A stretch of 64,000 nucleotides of DNA from Corythucha ciliata (lineage: Eukaryota > Arthropoda > Insecta > Hemiptera > Tingidae): NCBI GenBank assembly GCA_038030265.1, contig CM075941.1, forward strand, positions 9,114,001 through 9,178,000, in the 5' to 3' direction. Positions 11,209 through 21,545 of this stretch are shown here, piece after piece. Both the position numbers and the translations under genes were made by a program. Each line of letters begins with the position of its first letter. The stretch's first letter is position 1. The notes beneath the pieces are model-generated. The model was given only the letters and a program-made list of their open reading frames with translations, was not told the DNA's origin and did no database searches.

Positions 11209-12268
11209 CTTCCTCCTCTTCAAGATCGTTTGAATCGTAGCCACCTAGCAGTTGATCAACGTGTCTTTTAGTGACTTGCCCTGAATCCTGAAATTTGATC
11301 AAGTAGGTTCTGTTGCCGAGAACTTCTGTTACAACAGCTTTCTTCCATTTCTTCCCCTCAGAGTTCTGTCGATAGTTCTTGGCGTATACCCTATCGCCTT
11401 TTTTAAACCAACGTCGGATTTCTTGATTCTCGCCTCGTACGTCCTCCAATTTAGGTTCCCAGACAGGTGGGTTAAATATGAAGTCGAGCTTTGTGTGTAA
11501 CTGCCTACCAAACATCCTTGATGCCGGCGTTTCACCGGTAGTAGAATGAATCGACGTCCTGTAGTGAAACAGATAGCGCCGAATAGCATTGTGTAAGCTC
11601 GAACTTTTGTTGACTGAGTCATTTAAGCATTTATTTATGCCTAATTTAGCCGACTTGACACTATTTTCTGCCGAACCGTTCGTCGCTGGGTGGTAAGGAG
11701 GAGAAGTTTTATGCCGAATACCATTTCGTTGACAAAAATTCTGAAATTGTGATGAAATGAACTGCGGCCCGTTGTCGCTGACAATCTCTCTTGGAAGACC
11801 GAACCTAGCGAACATGTCGCTCAACTTGTCAATAGTGGCTTCCGCATCTGTTTTTCCCATTACGTAGATTTCCGGCCATTTACTGAAAGAATCGGTAATT
11901 ATCAGACACATTTTTGATTGGATAGGTCCGAAAAAATCAACATGAATCCGCTCCATAGGAAAATCGGTAGAAACCCATTGCTTCACTTCAACTTTTGATG
12001 GATTATGTCTAACTTCCATGCATGAAAGGCAATTTTTAACCAGCCTTTCAATGTCACAATCTAGAGACGGCCACCAAAAATACGAACGTGCTTTCCATTT
12101 CATTTTACTCATTCCCAAATGCGACGTATGTAGCTCCTGGAGCAATTCTTGCTGAAGACTCAGTGGAATGACCATTCTGTACCCCACATGACTACTCCGT
12201 TGTCTACATACAGTTCTTCTCTTCTTCTGAAATACGGCTGTAATTTTTCTTCTACCGATTTCGGCCAT
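11126..12268 (-). CDS. Integrase region of Gypsy 1 pol
   Basis: The zinc-binding HHCC motif is present (HTSH ... CLSC), followed by the DDE catalytic core: HVDFFGP, VSDNGPQF and NGSAEN. A C-terminal region (FKKGDRVYAKNYR, RHVDQLLGG) resembles the GPY/F-like end of Gypsy integrases. The last 27 or so residues are encoded in the 3' LTR. The frame is separated from RNase H by a one-base shift in a run of G at about 12180-12190, so the first 30 or so residues of this frame are not integrase. Confidence 0.9.
   Translation of the reverse strand: MAEIGRRKITAVFQKKRRTVCRQRSSHVGYRMVIPLSLQQELLQELHTSHLGMSKMKWKARSYFWWPSLDCDIERLVKNCLSCMEVRHNPSKVEVKQWVSTDFPMERIHVDFFGPIQSKMCLIITDSFSKWPEIYVMGKTDAEATIDKLSDMFARFGLPREIVSDNGPQFISSQFQNFCQRNGIRHKTSPPYHPATNGSAENSVKSAKLGINKCLNDSVNKSSSLHNAIRRYLFHYRTSIHSTTGETPASRMFGRQLHTKLDFIFNPPVWEPKLEDVRGENQEIRRWFKKGDRVYAKNYRQNSEGKKWKKAVVTEVLGNRTYLIKFQDSGQVTKRHVDQLLGGYDSNDLEEEEVLYTEVINNIMINCSIKNKVSFPLRLN
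11209..11220 (-). promoter_or_regulatory. Polypurine tract of Gypsy 1
   Basis: In the element sense AAGAGGAGGAAG directly precedes the 3' LTR, the expected site for plus-strand priming. Confidence 0.6.
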
Positions 12269-12921
12269 CCTTTCCTGATATGCTTACTCACATCGATCAA
12301 CGCAGAATCCTTTTGAGTCTCCTGTTTAATTTTATTAAAATCGACTGGCAGCTTACTGTCCAACCGATGCAACTGAATATAGTCTAACCCCTTTGATCCT
12401 GTATTGACATAAGCGCAGGGCAACCTCGAAAATCCGTCTGCTACATTATTAGAACTCGAAACATACTTTATGGTGTAATTAAACCCTGACACGAAAAGAG
12501 CCCAACGTTGTAGTCGACCTGCTGCCATCTCCGGTAAACCTCGATTTTCCCCAAAAAGAGCTAAAAGTGGCTTATGGTCCGTCACCAGTTGAAACTGCGC
12601 TCCCATTAAATACTGGTAGAATTTATTCAAAGCCCAGTAAATAGCTAGTGCCTCTTTATGAATCATGGAATAATTTTGTTCTGCTTTGGATAATATTCTT
12701 GAAATAAACGTTACCGGCCTCTCTGTACCATCTGGCATTTCTTGCATCAGTACTGCCCCAATTCCAACCTTTGAAGCGTCGCAGTATAGTTCAATAGGTC
12801 TTATAGGATCGAAATGGACCAAACATTCATCAGCAAATACTTTCGATTTGGCTAACTGGAAAGCCGCTTCGCACTGTTTGTTCCACTGAAAATGTGTACC
12901 CTTTTTTAATAAATTATACAA
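12160..12921 (-). CDS. RNase H and connection region of Gypsy 1 pol
   Basis: Motifs are ELYCDASKVGIGAVL, RPVTFISRILSKAE, IHKEALAIYWAL, QLVTDHKPL and NNVADGFSRLP, in the usual Gypsy RNase H order. The N-terminal end (LLKKGTHFQWN) is the expected link from RT. It is out of frame with the RT segment (shift at about 12930-12945) and with integrase. Confidence 0.9.
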   Translation of the reverse strand: MYNLLKKGTHFQWNKQCEAAFQLAKSKVFADECLVHFDPIRPIELYCDASKVGIGAVLMQEMPDGTERPVTFISRILSKAEQNYSMIHKEALAIYWALNKFYQYLMGAQFQLVTDHKPLLALFGENRGLPEMAAGRLQRWALFVSGFNYTIKYVSSSNNVADGFSRLPCAYVNTGSKGLDYIQLHRLDSKLPVDFNKIKQETQKDSALIDVSKHIRKGWPKSVEEKLQPYFRRREELYVDNGVVMWGTEWSFH

Positions 12922-13744
12922 AGGATATAGAACGTCTGAAAAGACTCCTAATGAAACGACCGTAATAATTGATCATCCCCACGAATGCTTTAACCTCCGT
13001 TGCATTGGTAGGGCGTTTAATTGTCTGAAACAACTTTGTTTTCTGTGGATCCTTTTTAATTCCATTTGCACTAATGACGTGGCCCAAATAATTGACTTCT
13101 TTCTGAAAAAATACGCATTTTTCCAAATTTAGCCTGAACCCTGCTTTTGAAAGACGATCGAACACATTTGTCAAATTGTTTATATGATCCACACGCGAAT
13201 TTCCTGTTACAATTAAATCATCAAGAAAGTTAACGACGCCTGGCAGACCCTGAAGACATTTTTCAACAATTTTTTGGAACATCGCCACGGCTGGCTTCGT
13301 CCCGAAAGGAAGACGATTCACCTGAAAAATGCCTTTGTGAGTGGACCATGCTAACAACCTCTTTGTATCTTCATCCAACTCCAATTGGTTATAAGCTTTT
13401 CTAAAGTCTAACTTCGTAAATTCAACACCGCCTCTTAACGCTAACATGATTTCTTCCAATCTCGGTAATGGGTGTTTTATATCTGCCAAATACCTGTTTA
13501 CAGTTAATTTGTAGTTCGCACAAAGCCGAAGAGACCCATTTGGCTTCAAGATTGGAACTAGTGGTGTACCCCACTCACTTGAGTCAATTTTTGAAATTAA
13601 ACCTGAAGCCTCCAGCTCTTCCAGTTCTTTATTTACTTTCTCTTGAAAAGCGAACGGTATTGGTCGGGGTTTGTAAAATTTTGGCAATACGTTATTTAAT
13701 TCGAAACAACTTATGCCACTTCGAGCCAACCACTCGCGCCCCAA
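12914..13744 (-). CDS. Reverse transcriptase region of Gypsy 1 pol
   Basis: Motifs are EWGTPLVPILKPNGSLRLC, FTKLDFRKAYNQ, VNRLPFGTKPAVAMFQ and VVNFLDDLIVTG. The catalytic YxDD box is FLDD here, a common variant in Gypsy elements. The N-terminal MGREWL follows the protease. The last residues (RSLFRRSISFV) are out of frame and mark the frameshift into RNase H. Confidence 0.9.
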   Translation of the reverse strand: MGREWLARSGISCFELNNVLPKFYKPRPIPFAFQEKVNKELEELEASGLISKIDSSEWGTPLVPILKPNGSLRLCANYKLTVNRYLADIKHPLPRLEEIMLALRGGVEFTKLDFRKAYNQLELDEDTKRLLAWSTHKGIFQVNRLPFGTKPAVAMFQKIVEKCLQGLPGVVNFLDDLIVTGNSRVDHINNLTNVFDRLSKAGFRLNLEKCVFFQKEVNYLGHVISANGIKKDPQKTKLFQTIKRPTNATEVKAFVGMINYYGRFIRSLFRRSISFV

Positions 13745-13944
13745 AAGGGGTTTTGAATTTTACTTCACTACGAAAAGCCTTCCTTCAAATCGCTTGCCTT
13801 CCATCTGGACCTCTCCATGAATAATTCCAACTGGCTGTAAAATTTCTCCTCCGAATGCTCTAAGTTTTACCGAAGTCGGTGAAATTCTTAAACCTGAAAA
13901 TTTTGAGTTGTAAAGGTCCAAGGATATCACCGAAATAGCCGCTC
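13745..13944 (-). pseudogene. C-terminal half of Gypsy 1 protease, with stop
   Basis: The minus-strand frame continues the aspartic protease after its active site and leads into the RT frame. A TAA at 13760-13762 interrupts it. Its N-terminal half lies at 16,84x, on the other side of the nested insertion. Confidence 0.7.
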
Positions 13945-14450
13945 TGTAATAATTAATTTTATGTCTTTCTTTTATTTATGAATGTTTATGAAAGGTTTCG
14001 GGTTGCTTTACGGGAGGTTCAAGAATTGTTATCTAAGTTATGAGGAAAGGTTATAACATAACAGTTTATTCAACGAATTAATTAATATAATAAAGATAGA
14101 CAACCTAGAAATTGAATTTAAATGCGTGCACGCCTGAAATATTATATTTAAGTGCGTATTTTTTTAAGCGCTAATATATGGTATGTTCAACCCGAGGTTT
14201 TTTTTAAATTAATGAAAATATTCAAGTTTATGAAACGGAAAAGACGCGGAAGGTTTTATGATCGTTCTAAGCGTGATACGAATGGCAAAGTTCTGATAAC
14301 CCGCGGTCCACAGAAGCCGCAAGAAGAAAGTCCGTTGTGGCGAAATCGGGGGCAACGATAACCGAGCGCCTTAAAATCTAAAATTGTACGACCCACCTCG
14401 GTGATTGTGAAGTGTCGTACGTTGAAGATGGTTTACCGATCGTGAAGCAA

Positions 14451-14517
14451 TTGGAGGCGAGCAGCGACGCCAGCGCCCTGCCGGTCAAACTAAAGTTAGT
14501 GAGATCAAAAGTAAACA
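14451..14517 (+). repeat. Left arm of internal coding inverted repeat
   Basis: Almost perfectly complementary to 15,971-16,037. Both arms can encode LEASSDASALPVKLKLVR, each in its own reading direction. Confidence 0.75.
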
Positions 14518-14692
14518 AAACCTCGTGATAGCGTTAAAGTAATAAAAGATCTGTGATTTTCATTAAGTTCGCCGCCCGCAGGAGATCTAGAATACGTTTA
14601 TCTATATTGAGTTGCATACCTTGACTGCCCCGAAACCCGTGAGTTCAATAAATAAATGAGTTCAGTGGCCCCTATACCTACTTTTAAGGTCG

Positions 14693-15004
14693 TTGATTGA
14701 GCTGGCCTTACTTTTCGTATTTGTTATGATTGTTTCAAGTCCACATTCCGCTTATCTGTGTTACCCTTGCTTTTCTAATGAAACAAAAATGTTGATAAAG
14801 GCTCTGAGCGTGTTGTCTGTTGGTCGAGTATCAGACGTCTGTGGTCACACCACCTTTCATGCATGCGTCCTATCCCACACCGGCCGTGCATTTTTAGATC
14901 GGTATGGGGATCGTAATATGCATTACTACCTTATAATTGACGGCTATTACGGTTCTCATCCCTCTCAGATTGTGTTTCCACCAGCTCCGATTGGACATGC
15001 ATGA
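14693..15004 (+). other. Open frame of 103 codons, not recognised
   Basis: Hydrophobic start (LALLFVFVMIVSS) followed by cysteine-containing sequence. No family recognised. It lies inside the nested element and may be chance. Confidence 0.2.
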
Positions 15005-15160
15005 GCGGTGTCGGACCGGAAGCGTGCATGATAGAGGTGTGAACCATGCTGTATGAGTTCTACAACATTGTGTGGGTGTTGGTGTGACTTGTGTCCCGTG
15101 TCAAAGCCTCCTACATTCCTTTGTTATTCGATATTTTAATAATTTCGTTTTGTCTAGACA

Positions 15161-15712
15161 ATGAGGGTCATATGCTGTGTATATGGCTGTTCTTTGGGAA
15201 CAAAAGACGGGGTTAGCCTCCACAACTTTCCTCGTCCCACGGAATTCGTGTTGTCTGAAGGTGCAAAAGTGAACAGGCGAAAACTTTGGGAGGTACGGTT
15301 GAGGATGGGTAAACGGACTCCCAAGTACGCCGTCGTCTGCTCCAAACATTTCAAGGCTTCGGTTTTCCCTCGAATGAGGGAACAATATCAACTCTCATCT
15401 CCGGAAAGGAATGGGCCGGTACTGCTTTATAATTGTTTTACTCTCCTTCAACCAGGAGCAAGTCAAATCAGTGGCCGAAATTTCCTCGAGGTCGTCAATA
15501 CTTGGCAACCTACAATGAATGCTACTTGTAGTACAAGAAGGTGTCTCAAAGCACAACACGAAATTATAAAAAATAAAACATACCGGCTGACTGACATCAA
15601 GGCAGCAACGACGTGCTTGCAGGCACCCGAACTGCCTGCCTTACAATTGCACTTTAGCGAGCTGATTTTCAAGCCTTCGGGCTGGCTCGCTGCAACACCT
15701 TCTACCTGGTAG
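15161..15712 (+). CDS. THAP zinc-finger protein fragment
   Basis: The first 85 or so residues are a THAP domain: CCVYGC at residues 5-10, LHNFPRP, RRKLWEVRLRMGKRTPKYAVVCSKHF. The C2CH ligands (CxxxC ... CxxH), the conserved Trp and the final F are present. THAP domains bind DNA and are found in P-element and ISL2EU transposases. After about residue 85 the sequence no longer resembles a known domain, and the frame overlaps the SWIM exon on the other strand, so the real coding part probably ends near 15,410. Confidence 0.7.
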   Translation: MRVICCVYGCSLGTKDGVSLHNFPRPTEFVLSEGAKVNRRKLWEVRLRMGKRTPKYAVVCSKHFKASVFPRMREQYQLSSPERNGPVLLYNCFTLLQPGASQISGRNFLEVVNTWQPTMNATCSTRRCLKAQHEIIKNKTYRLTDIKAATTCLQAPELPALQLHFSELIFKPSGWLAATPSTW

Positions 15713-15894
15713 CTCTTGTCAGGCGACGAAGAGCTCCTCACGATCCAGGCGAGACGGAGTGCGGATTGGCCATCCCCTGGCAATTTCCCCGTGAGGAGGA
15801 CGTGGCCAGCCGCTATAAGTTCCTCAGCTTCTCGGAAATTTCTAGATTTCGGAGTACAATCGCACACTTCACAAATGCTTTCTATTCTTAACAT
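15584..15894 (-). CDS. SWIM zinc-finger exon of ISL2EU-type exonuclease gene
   Basis: Minus-strand exon from an ATG at 15894 to a strong donor (AGCCG then GTATGT) at 15584/15583. It encodes SALRLAWIVRSSSSPDKSY and then a SWIM finger, KCNCKAGSSGACKHVVAALM (CxC...CxH). The same region precedes the YqaJ domain in the gene at 1,478-2,813. Downstream exons with YqaJ motifs are absent here. Confidence 0.65.
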
Positions 15895-15970
15895 TATCGC
15901 AAGAAAAAAATTGAAAAAATGTGAAAAAATGAAGAACCGCGTCGCTTGCTCCCTTGTAATCAAGACTGAT

Positions 15971-16037
15971 TGTTTACTGTTAATCTCACTAACTTTAGTT
16001 TGACGGGCAGGGCGCTGGCGTCGCTGCTCGCCTCCAA
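15971..16037 (-). repeat. Right arm of internal coding inverted repeat
   Basis: Complement of 14,451-14,517. On the minus strand it encodes the same peptide within the 85-codon frame 16,217-15,960. Confidence 0.75.
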
Positions 16038-16839
16038 TAGTGTTTGTACGGTCACCTCAGCGTCCAAGACTGAACGAAAGGACAGAAGTCCACCGTGTAC
16101 CAATGCGTCGATTCTTCGCAGGATACGGGACACGTTAAAGACGTTGGTCGAGTTCTTTAAAAGAAGGCTGTCCGCAAAATATATGCGGTAAGTATCGGTT
16201 TTTCTGTGTCTTTGCATAAAATATTTTCGACAAATTCTTACCGTTGTGAAACGCCTTCTTAAAGGTTAGTATCCTGGCGTGTCTCGTCCGGATTTCGACG
16301 AACAGTCGAAGTTTCGATGGTAACGCTATTTATTGGACCTCTGAACTAGAACTGTTTAAAACTTGGCGTTACTAAACTTGCTTACAACCTCGTTGGATGT
16401 TGATGGCTTAAAACTTCATACCCGGTGACTTCTTCCAAGACGTTACGGCTTGACGATCGAAATGGAGAATGCTTTCAACTTTGCCACAGGCTGGGTATAG
16501 CTCGTTTTGACTCGTCACTGTTGCCAGCCGAATTTGGTGATTATTTTATTTAGACTTTGATGTTTTGCTCTGATTCTGGCGGTCTCTTTTTTACTATCAC
16601 TTGTCACAACACTCCGCACTTGTTTACACTAGGTTTTTTAGCTATTTGCTTATATAATAGTGTGATAGAACATGAAATTTATCTTATTTGTTAATTACAG
16701 GGTGTTATATGATCAGGATCGACGGACAACGCACCCTCCAAGCTCCATCCCGAGGACACCGCCCGAGCACCACCGCCATCAGCTCACCAACCACTGCACC
16801 CAGCCGCAATCTGCCCACCGTAACGTAGCCTATACCCTT

Positions 16840-17796
16840 TTAATGGACAATATATATCACAGCTCCTGTGTCCATCTCCATTTTTAAGTTACGAGATGCA
16901 AACGTCACTGATACCTCAATTGGTTTTACCCAATTTGTTTGGACCGAAAACATGTCCAAAACGTCCATTTCTTCTTCCACAGCAGCTACTTTACGGTCCT
17001 TGAAACAGACTGCAGCTAAGTGCCCCTTCGTTTGACATTTTCTACATTTATAATCCTTGAATCTGCATTCCTCCGAAGTGTGATTATTCTTTCCGCAATG
17101 GTTGCATCTTATTCGTCGTCCTCGTTCATTTCGACCGATTGTTGCTCTAAAAACAGCTTCAGAAGAAGCTTCGACGTTCGAATGGTTCGCTTCTTCCACG
17201 GTGCTTGCTTCTTTTTTCAGAGCGATTTCATAAAGATCCAAAAGAGTTTTTTGCCTCGGATCTTCCTCACACAACCGTTCTAAAACACTATTCTGGACCG
17301 AGCCGCAAACAAATTTATACTTCAAAAACTCCTCCAAGTGTTCGCCAAATTTACAAGACGTGGCCGCTCTCTTCACTCGTCTGAACCAATTTGAAACGGT
17401 TTCCCCGGTGGCCTGCTTCAAATCGTGAAAAGACCGACGTTTCCGAAATAATGACACTCTCGAAGCGAATTGTTTACTCATGACTCCACAAATATCAGAA
17501 AAAGTCATGTCCGAAGGTTTAATGGGGTCACAAACGTCCCGAAGAAGGGCATAAGCATCGTTGCCCATGACAGTGATCAACAATGGAACCTTTCTTCCTT
17601 CTTCAATCATATTCATCACGAAAAATTGTTCCAATCGCTCTTGATACATGGTCCAATCATCCGCTTCCACGTTAAATTCTTTGATCATGACTGTATTGGG
17701 AACCGAACAATTTACTTCTCCCTCATTTCTTTTCTCGACATCTACGGCAACGGCATCTCTTTCTCCGTCATAGCCCCTTCTCCTAGTCTTTCCCAT
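16840..17796 (-). CDS. Gag and start of protease of Gypsy 1
   Basis: The ATG at 17796 follows the primer-binding site. Residues about 40-200 resemble a retrotransposon gag capsid. Two CCHC knuckles follow (CNHCGKNNHTSEEC and CRKCQTKGHLAAVC), and then the protease active site MDTGA near the C-terminus. The frame leaves the element sequence at about 16862, where the nested insertion starts, so the last few residues are not native. Gag packages RNA and forms particles; here it is the least damaged part of the element. Confidence 0.9.
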   Translation of the reverse strand: MGKTRRRGYDGERDAVAVDVEKRNEGEVNCSVPNTVMIKEFNVEADDWTMYQERLEQFFVMNMIEEGRKVPLLITVMGNDAYALLRDVCDPIKPSDMTFSDICGVMSKQFASRVSLFRKRRSFHDLKQATGETVSNWFRRVKRAATSCKFGEHLEEFLKYKFVCGSVQNSVLERLCEEDPRQKTLLDLYEIALKKEASTVEEANHSNVEASSEAVFRATIGRNERGRRIRCNHCGKNNHTSEECRFKDYKCRKCQTKGHLAAVCFKDRKVAAVEEEMDVLDMFSVQTNWVKPIEVSVTFASRNLKMEMDTGAVIYIVH

Positions 17797-17814
17797 GTTC
17801 AGAACTCAACTCGA

Positions 17815-17829
17815 TTATCCTGGTCGCCA
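17815..17829 (-). promoter_or_regulatory. Primer-binding site of Gypsy 1
   Basis: TGGCGACCAGGATAA lies two bases inside the 5' LTR in the sense direction. TGG matches the complement of a tRNA 3' CCA. Gypsy 2 shares the first seven bases, so the primer tRNA may be the same. Confidence 0.6.
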
Positions 17830-17831
17830 AT

Positions 17832-17939
17832 TGTAATATCTCGAGCGCGCGTACAAATTAGTTAAGTCTCAACGGAAAACTAACTTTATTTTTTATCGAA
17901 CAATTTATCATATGTTGTTAATTACTTCGGTATATAACA
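17832..17939 (-). repeat. 5' LTR of Gypsy 1
   Basis: 108 bp; see the 3' LTR at 11,100-11,208. CTATA follows at 17940-17944. Confidence 0.92.
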
Positions 17940-17989
17940 CTATAGAATTTGAGAAGGTGGATAATCCCTTTTTAGTGTTTGGAAGGTTG

Positions 17990-18085
17990 TTTTGATGATG
18001 TTTCCGCGCAAGTGACCTCGCGACTCCAAGGGAGGGGCCATGACCCCTGTGGCACCTCTCTTGGATCCGCCAATGGTGCGAGTCA
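17990..18085 (-). repeat. Dispersed module, inverted copy of 5,386-5,445
   Basis: Contains GGGGCCATGACCCC and TTGGATCCGCC. It is again next to a family A array. Confidence 0.5.
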
Positions 18086-18099
18086 TCATTTAAAGCGTT

Positions 18100-18430
18100 T
18101 TCCTAGGCGCGGATCGACATTTGAGTCATTTTTATGGCGTAAATAGGCCATTCGGCTATTTCCAGAGGACGAATCGTCAGTAAAGTCAACTTTGGTGTGC
18201 GAACGGTTATTTTAGCCTTTTATAAGGCACGAATCACGAGATTCACCATTTTTTTTTTTTTTTTTTTTCGTAAAAATGGACAGTTTGGAAATTTTTAAAG
18301 CGCGGATCGTCAGTTTTGCCATTTTAGGGCACGACTGATCATTTTTCGACCGTGAAATACCAGTTTGGCTATTTTTAGAGCACTAATTGTCAGTTTAGCC
18401 ATTTTAAAGTAGCGAATTACGCCTGATTTG
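18100..18430 (+). repeat. ~30-bp tandem array, family A
   Basis: Units of the form CGAATCGTCAGTTT...GCCATTTTTA, interrupted by a T run of about 19. Confidence 0.7.
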
Positions 18431-21050
18431 TTCCTGTAATGTTTAACTTGTTTTGTGTCGCGTTCAGTCCTTATTGGGTAAAGAATTTGATGAGTTGATA
18501 AGTTTCTCTTTCTCCAAAGGTAAATTACGCCCAAACTCTGACCACCAGAAGTACAAAATTGTTTGTACTAGACTGACCGTCTAAGAACTGTATTCCTCAC
18601 GCATTCTTTGACTACGAGCAATATTTAAAAAAAAAAATGTTTAATAATATCTCAATGCCAATACGTTATGCGTTGAGTTCTTCTCTGTTTCTCTCACACA
18701 CACTTTCTCTCTCAGCTTTATTTATTTTTTTTTTTTTTTTTAAGAGAAGAGGAAAGCTAATTTCCATAATAACGACTGGTTTGAAAGAAACCTTCTGAAT
18801 CGAGACTATATATTTTGTCTGAGGCGGGTTTATGTTTACAAAAAGGATGGCCTCTCACTTACGATCTTTTGACGTATATTGATTCCGTCAGTCAGTGCTG
18901 GTCATTTGTTATACACTCTTGTTTTTGTTGATTTTTTCTTTGACTTTATGATATTTGTAACTTTCATTATCATAATTTTCTAAAGATTTCCTGCATAATA
19001 TTCCTCATAGACATGAGAATATATAGTTTTCGATATACCAACAGCCTTATAATTATAACCTACTTTCAATAAATTCTGTAATTTGTAGTCATTATTACAG
19101 AAATTATTGTATTGTTGTATGAGAGCTTTTCGTAAACGCTTTTGCAGTCTTACTGCCATCGATACAATGTATATTTTTTTGACATTTTAAACTTGAGCAG
19201 TAAGATAATAGATCCGTGAAACCAATGCTACAACATAAACAGAACTATATTGTATACCCAAGTATGTACGTCTTACAGTGCTGTTTACTCGCTGCGACAT
19301 AAAAAACAAAAAAAAAAAGAAGAAAAGAAAGAAAAAAATCATCAAGCAACAGAACAGGATCACTAATGATGGTAACAGGTAGTTGGGCTGCTGCCAACAA
19401 CTGTAATTTACTGTTTCATCTACCCTTTCGTCCTGACTTAAATTGAATCTACAATTTATGATGATGAAAGACAATCAAGGGAGGAGGGCTTAAAGCTTTG
19501 AAACCATCACTTAAATTCATTAGCTTAAAAAAAATGTTTAAGTTTTTGCATAAATATTTTCCAAGTTGATGATTTTTGTAGTTTAACATAGAAGCTTGCT
19601 TAATTAGGAGAAAACTTTGCTTTGAAGGGAGAAAAAAAAAAAAAGCGCTGGAGTTTAATCAAGTAAATGAACCGCCTAATTTAACGCCCGTCATCCGCCC
19701 TCTCCCTCTGCGTCTCACTCACAGGCATTGGGCCAGCCTTCCCTGTAATCGGGAAACGCTTATTAATTAAATACAAACCGTTCCAATTTAAGCACAACAA
19801 CATGGGTCTAGTTATGAGAAGAGGAAAGTGAATAGTCAAGGAGAGTGCGGTGGAACACCATCCCCCCATGGGAAACTCTCCACCATCCGATTGAAACAAA
19901 ACAATGTGGATACCCCCCCTACTCAACCACCCCCCGCCCCCCGGCCACCAATTCCGACGCTTGATAACATGACATAGGTCGTGGCTTGTTCCCAAACGTG
20001 TCAGCGATAAAGTGAAACATGACATTGACACATTTTATTCCTCTTGGGGGCTGTTCTTGCTTTATTTCCTTATAATCTGCCACTTTAAATCTGAAGACTT
20101 CTTTAGAACGTTTTGTGTTTGAAAGAAAGTGTAACAACAGGAAGAATAGTTTGAGGTTTGATAATAAAAACTCTCTATTCAATTCCAAGTCGTTCCTTTT
20201 ATCGCTTATAACTGATACGCTTGAATTTCTTGTTTTGAAGCCCCGTGACATGCGTAACCCATTGTAAACGCCGTGATTTGATGGAGCGCAATGAAAACGA
20301 TTTTCAAATAAAATTATTTATGCACTCAAAAATGGGCGTCATTTTATTGTAGGAATTTGATTACAGATATGTTTTTTCATTTGTCTTCATTATAGCCCAG
20401 CCTGTCAACTCGTATAAAAGTAATAGGATGGAAAGAGAAGACCTGCTCTGAGATATCCACCGCTCGGCTCCCACGTGGTCCATAATATTGGAGGACGTTG
20501 GCTTCAAACGTCAAAACCTTCACGTTCAGTCAAACATTTTTATTTCTAAGGATAATTAAACGAAATAATTTCGTAATCTTTTTTTGGGGGGGGCAAAAAC
20601 CGTGGTTGCGGGTATGAATAACAATATTGAAAGCTGTAAAGAAATGTATCGGTGAGAGGGGGGGGGGATTTACCCCGAGGATTGATGTAAATATAAGCCT
20701 GTGCACTTGTGAAAACCCCCTCGTGGTGAGAGGGGTCACAGGTGTCGAGTTGACATTGCCGCCCTCATCCCTTAAAGCTCCCGTTTGATTTAGCGGTAAG
20801 TGCTTTCGATGAGTCATGAAGTGAATATCATTTGTTTAAATGCGATTTATCTTTCTTCTGAAATTTATTGCTACGATGAAGGCGCCCTGCCATTGTGACT
20901 AGAGGGGAGCTTTATCCAGCTTCTTGAGGGTTAGAATCCCTGTTTCTTGGAGAACAAGGGGTCAACGACCATATTTGACAATATATTGATGCCCCACAAT
21001 AATCCTTCTATATATTTGGCGTGAAAATGCAACGCTGTGCAAATGTTCAA
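18431..21050. other. No gene recognised
   Basis: A/T-rich sequence with many homopolymer runs and a G10 run near 20,658-20,667. Open frames are short and lack motifs. Confidence 0.5.
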
Positions 21051-21052
21051 AT

Positions 21053-21545
21053 ATGTTCCAACGAGAAAACAAGAAATTGTACACTCTCTGTTTGGAGGAG
21101 TCACCACTGGCCGAAATGAACACTGTACACCGGTACACGTTTCTCGCCTCGATGGAGAATACCAGTGTTCTTTCGAAGTATTGCATCAGCTGGCTATTTG
21201 TGGGAGGATTCCACCAGTCCGAGCACAGAAGAGTCCGAGAACAACGCATGTATCGACATTGTCGCGTGGTTTTCGGCGCCACCCGCAGCCCGTTTCTTCT
21301 CGGAGCGGTCATATCCTTCGATCTTAACAAAATCATAGAAGAGTGGCAACAAAATTTGACAAATTTCTCCCGAGAGGCCGTTGAGAAACTCCACAAAAGT
21401 TTCCACGTGGACAACTGCGCGTCGCATAGTGTGAGCGACGAGCGGGAACTGGACCGCTTCATTGGTGAGGCCACTAGAATAATTGAGAATGGGAAATTTA
21501 AGTTGAGAGAGTGGGAGGCTGCTGGCCAACTTTCAGCGTGTCTCG
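21053..21545 (+). pseudogene. BEL/Pao retrotransposon fragment (RT to RNase H link)
   Basis: The frame contains YRHCRVVFGATRSPFLLGAV, VDNCASHSVSDERELDRFI, EATRIIENGKFKLREWE, which matches the region after the RT core in BEL/Pao pol (Peptidase_A17 neighbourhood). No LTR, gag or catalytic box is present nearby, so this is a relic. At about 21,555 it meets a GTGGCGGATC sequence, likely the start of another repeat. Confidence 0.7.

Larger units (their letters stand above)
13945..16861. mobile_element. ISL2EU-like element nested in Gypsy 1 protease, internally deleted
   Basis: Both edges cut the Gypsy protease next to its DTGA active site, and GCTC is present on both sides (about 13941-13944 and 16862-16865), a probable target duplication. 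The ends start TGTAATAATT and, on the other strand, TGTGATATAT: a short, imperfect inverted repeat. Inside, a THAP finger (+) faces a SWIM finger (-), the same layout as the element at 1-2.8 kb, but the DDE and YqaJ catalytic parts are missing. I infer a non-autonomous deletion derivative. Confidence 0.6.
11100..17939 (-). mobile_element. Gypsy (Metaviridae) LTR retrotransposon 1, broken, with nested insertion
   Basis: Coding is on the minus strand. LTRs of 109 and 108 bp (11100-11208, 17832-17939) start TG and end CA. They are flanked by the 5-bp duplication CTATA (11095-11099 and 17940-17944). Order in the sense direction: LTR, primer-binding site, gag, protease, RT, RNase H, integrase, polypurine tract, LTR. 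No env is seen. The protease is split by a 2.9-kb element. A stop and two frameshifts break pol, yet the LTRs differ by about one base, so the insertion is recent. Confidence 0.93.

Noticed and set aside
15101..15391. Minus-strand open frame of 96 codons
   Set aside because: It is the shadow of the THAP coding frame on the other strand.
13945..16861. The insertion in Gypsy 1 as another LTR element (it starts TG and ends CA)
   Set aside because: I found no repeated terminal sequence inside the two edges, and its content is THAP and SWIM, not retroelement genes.
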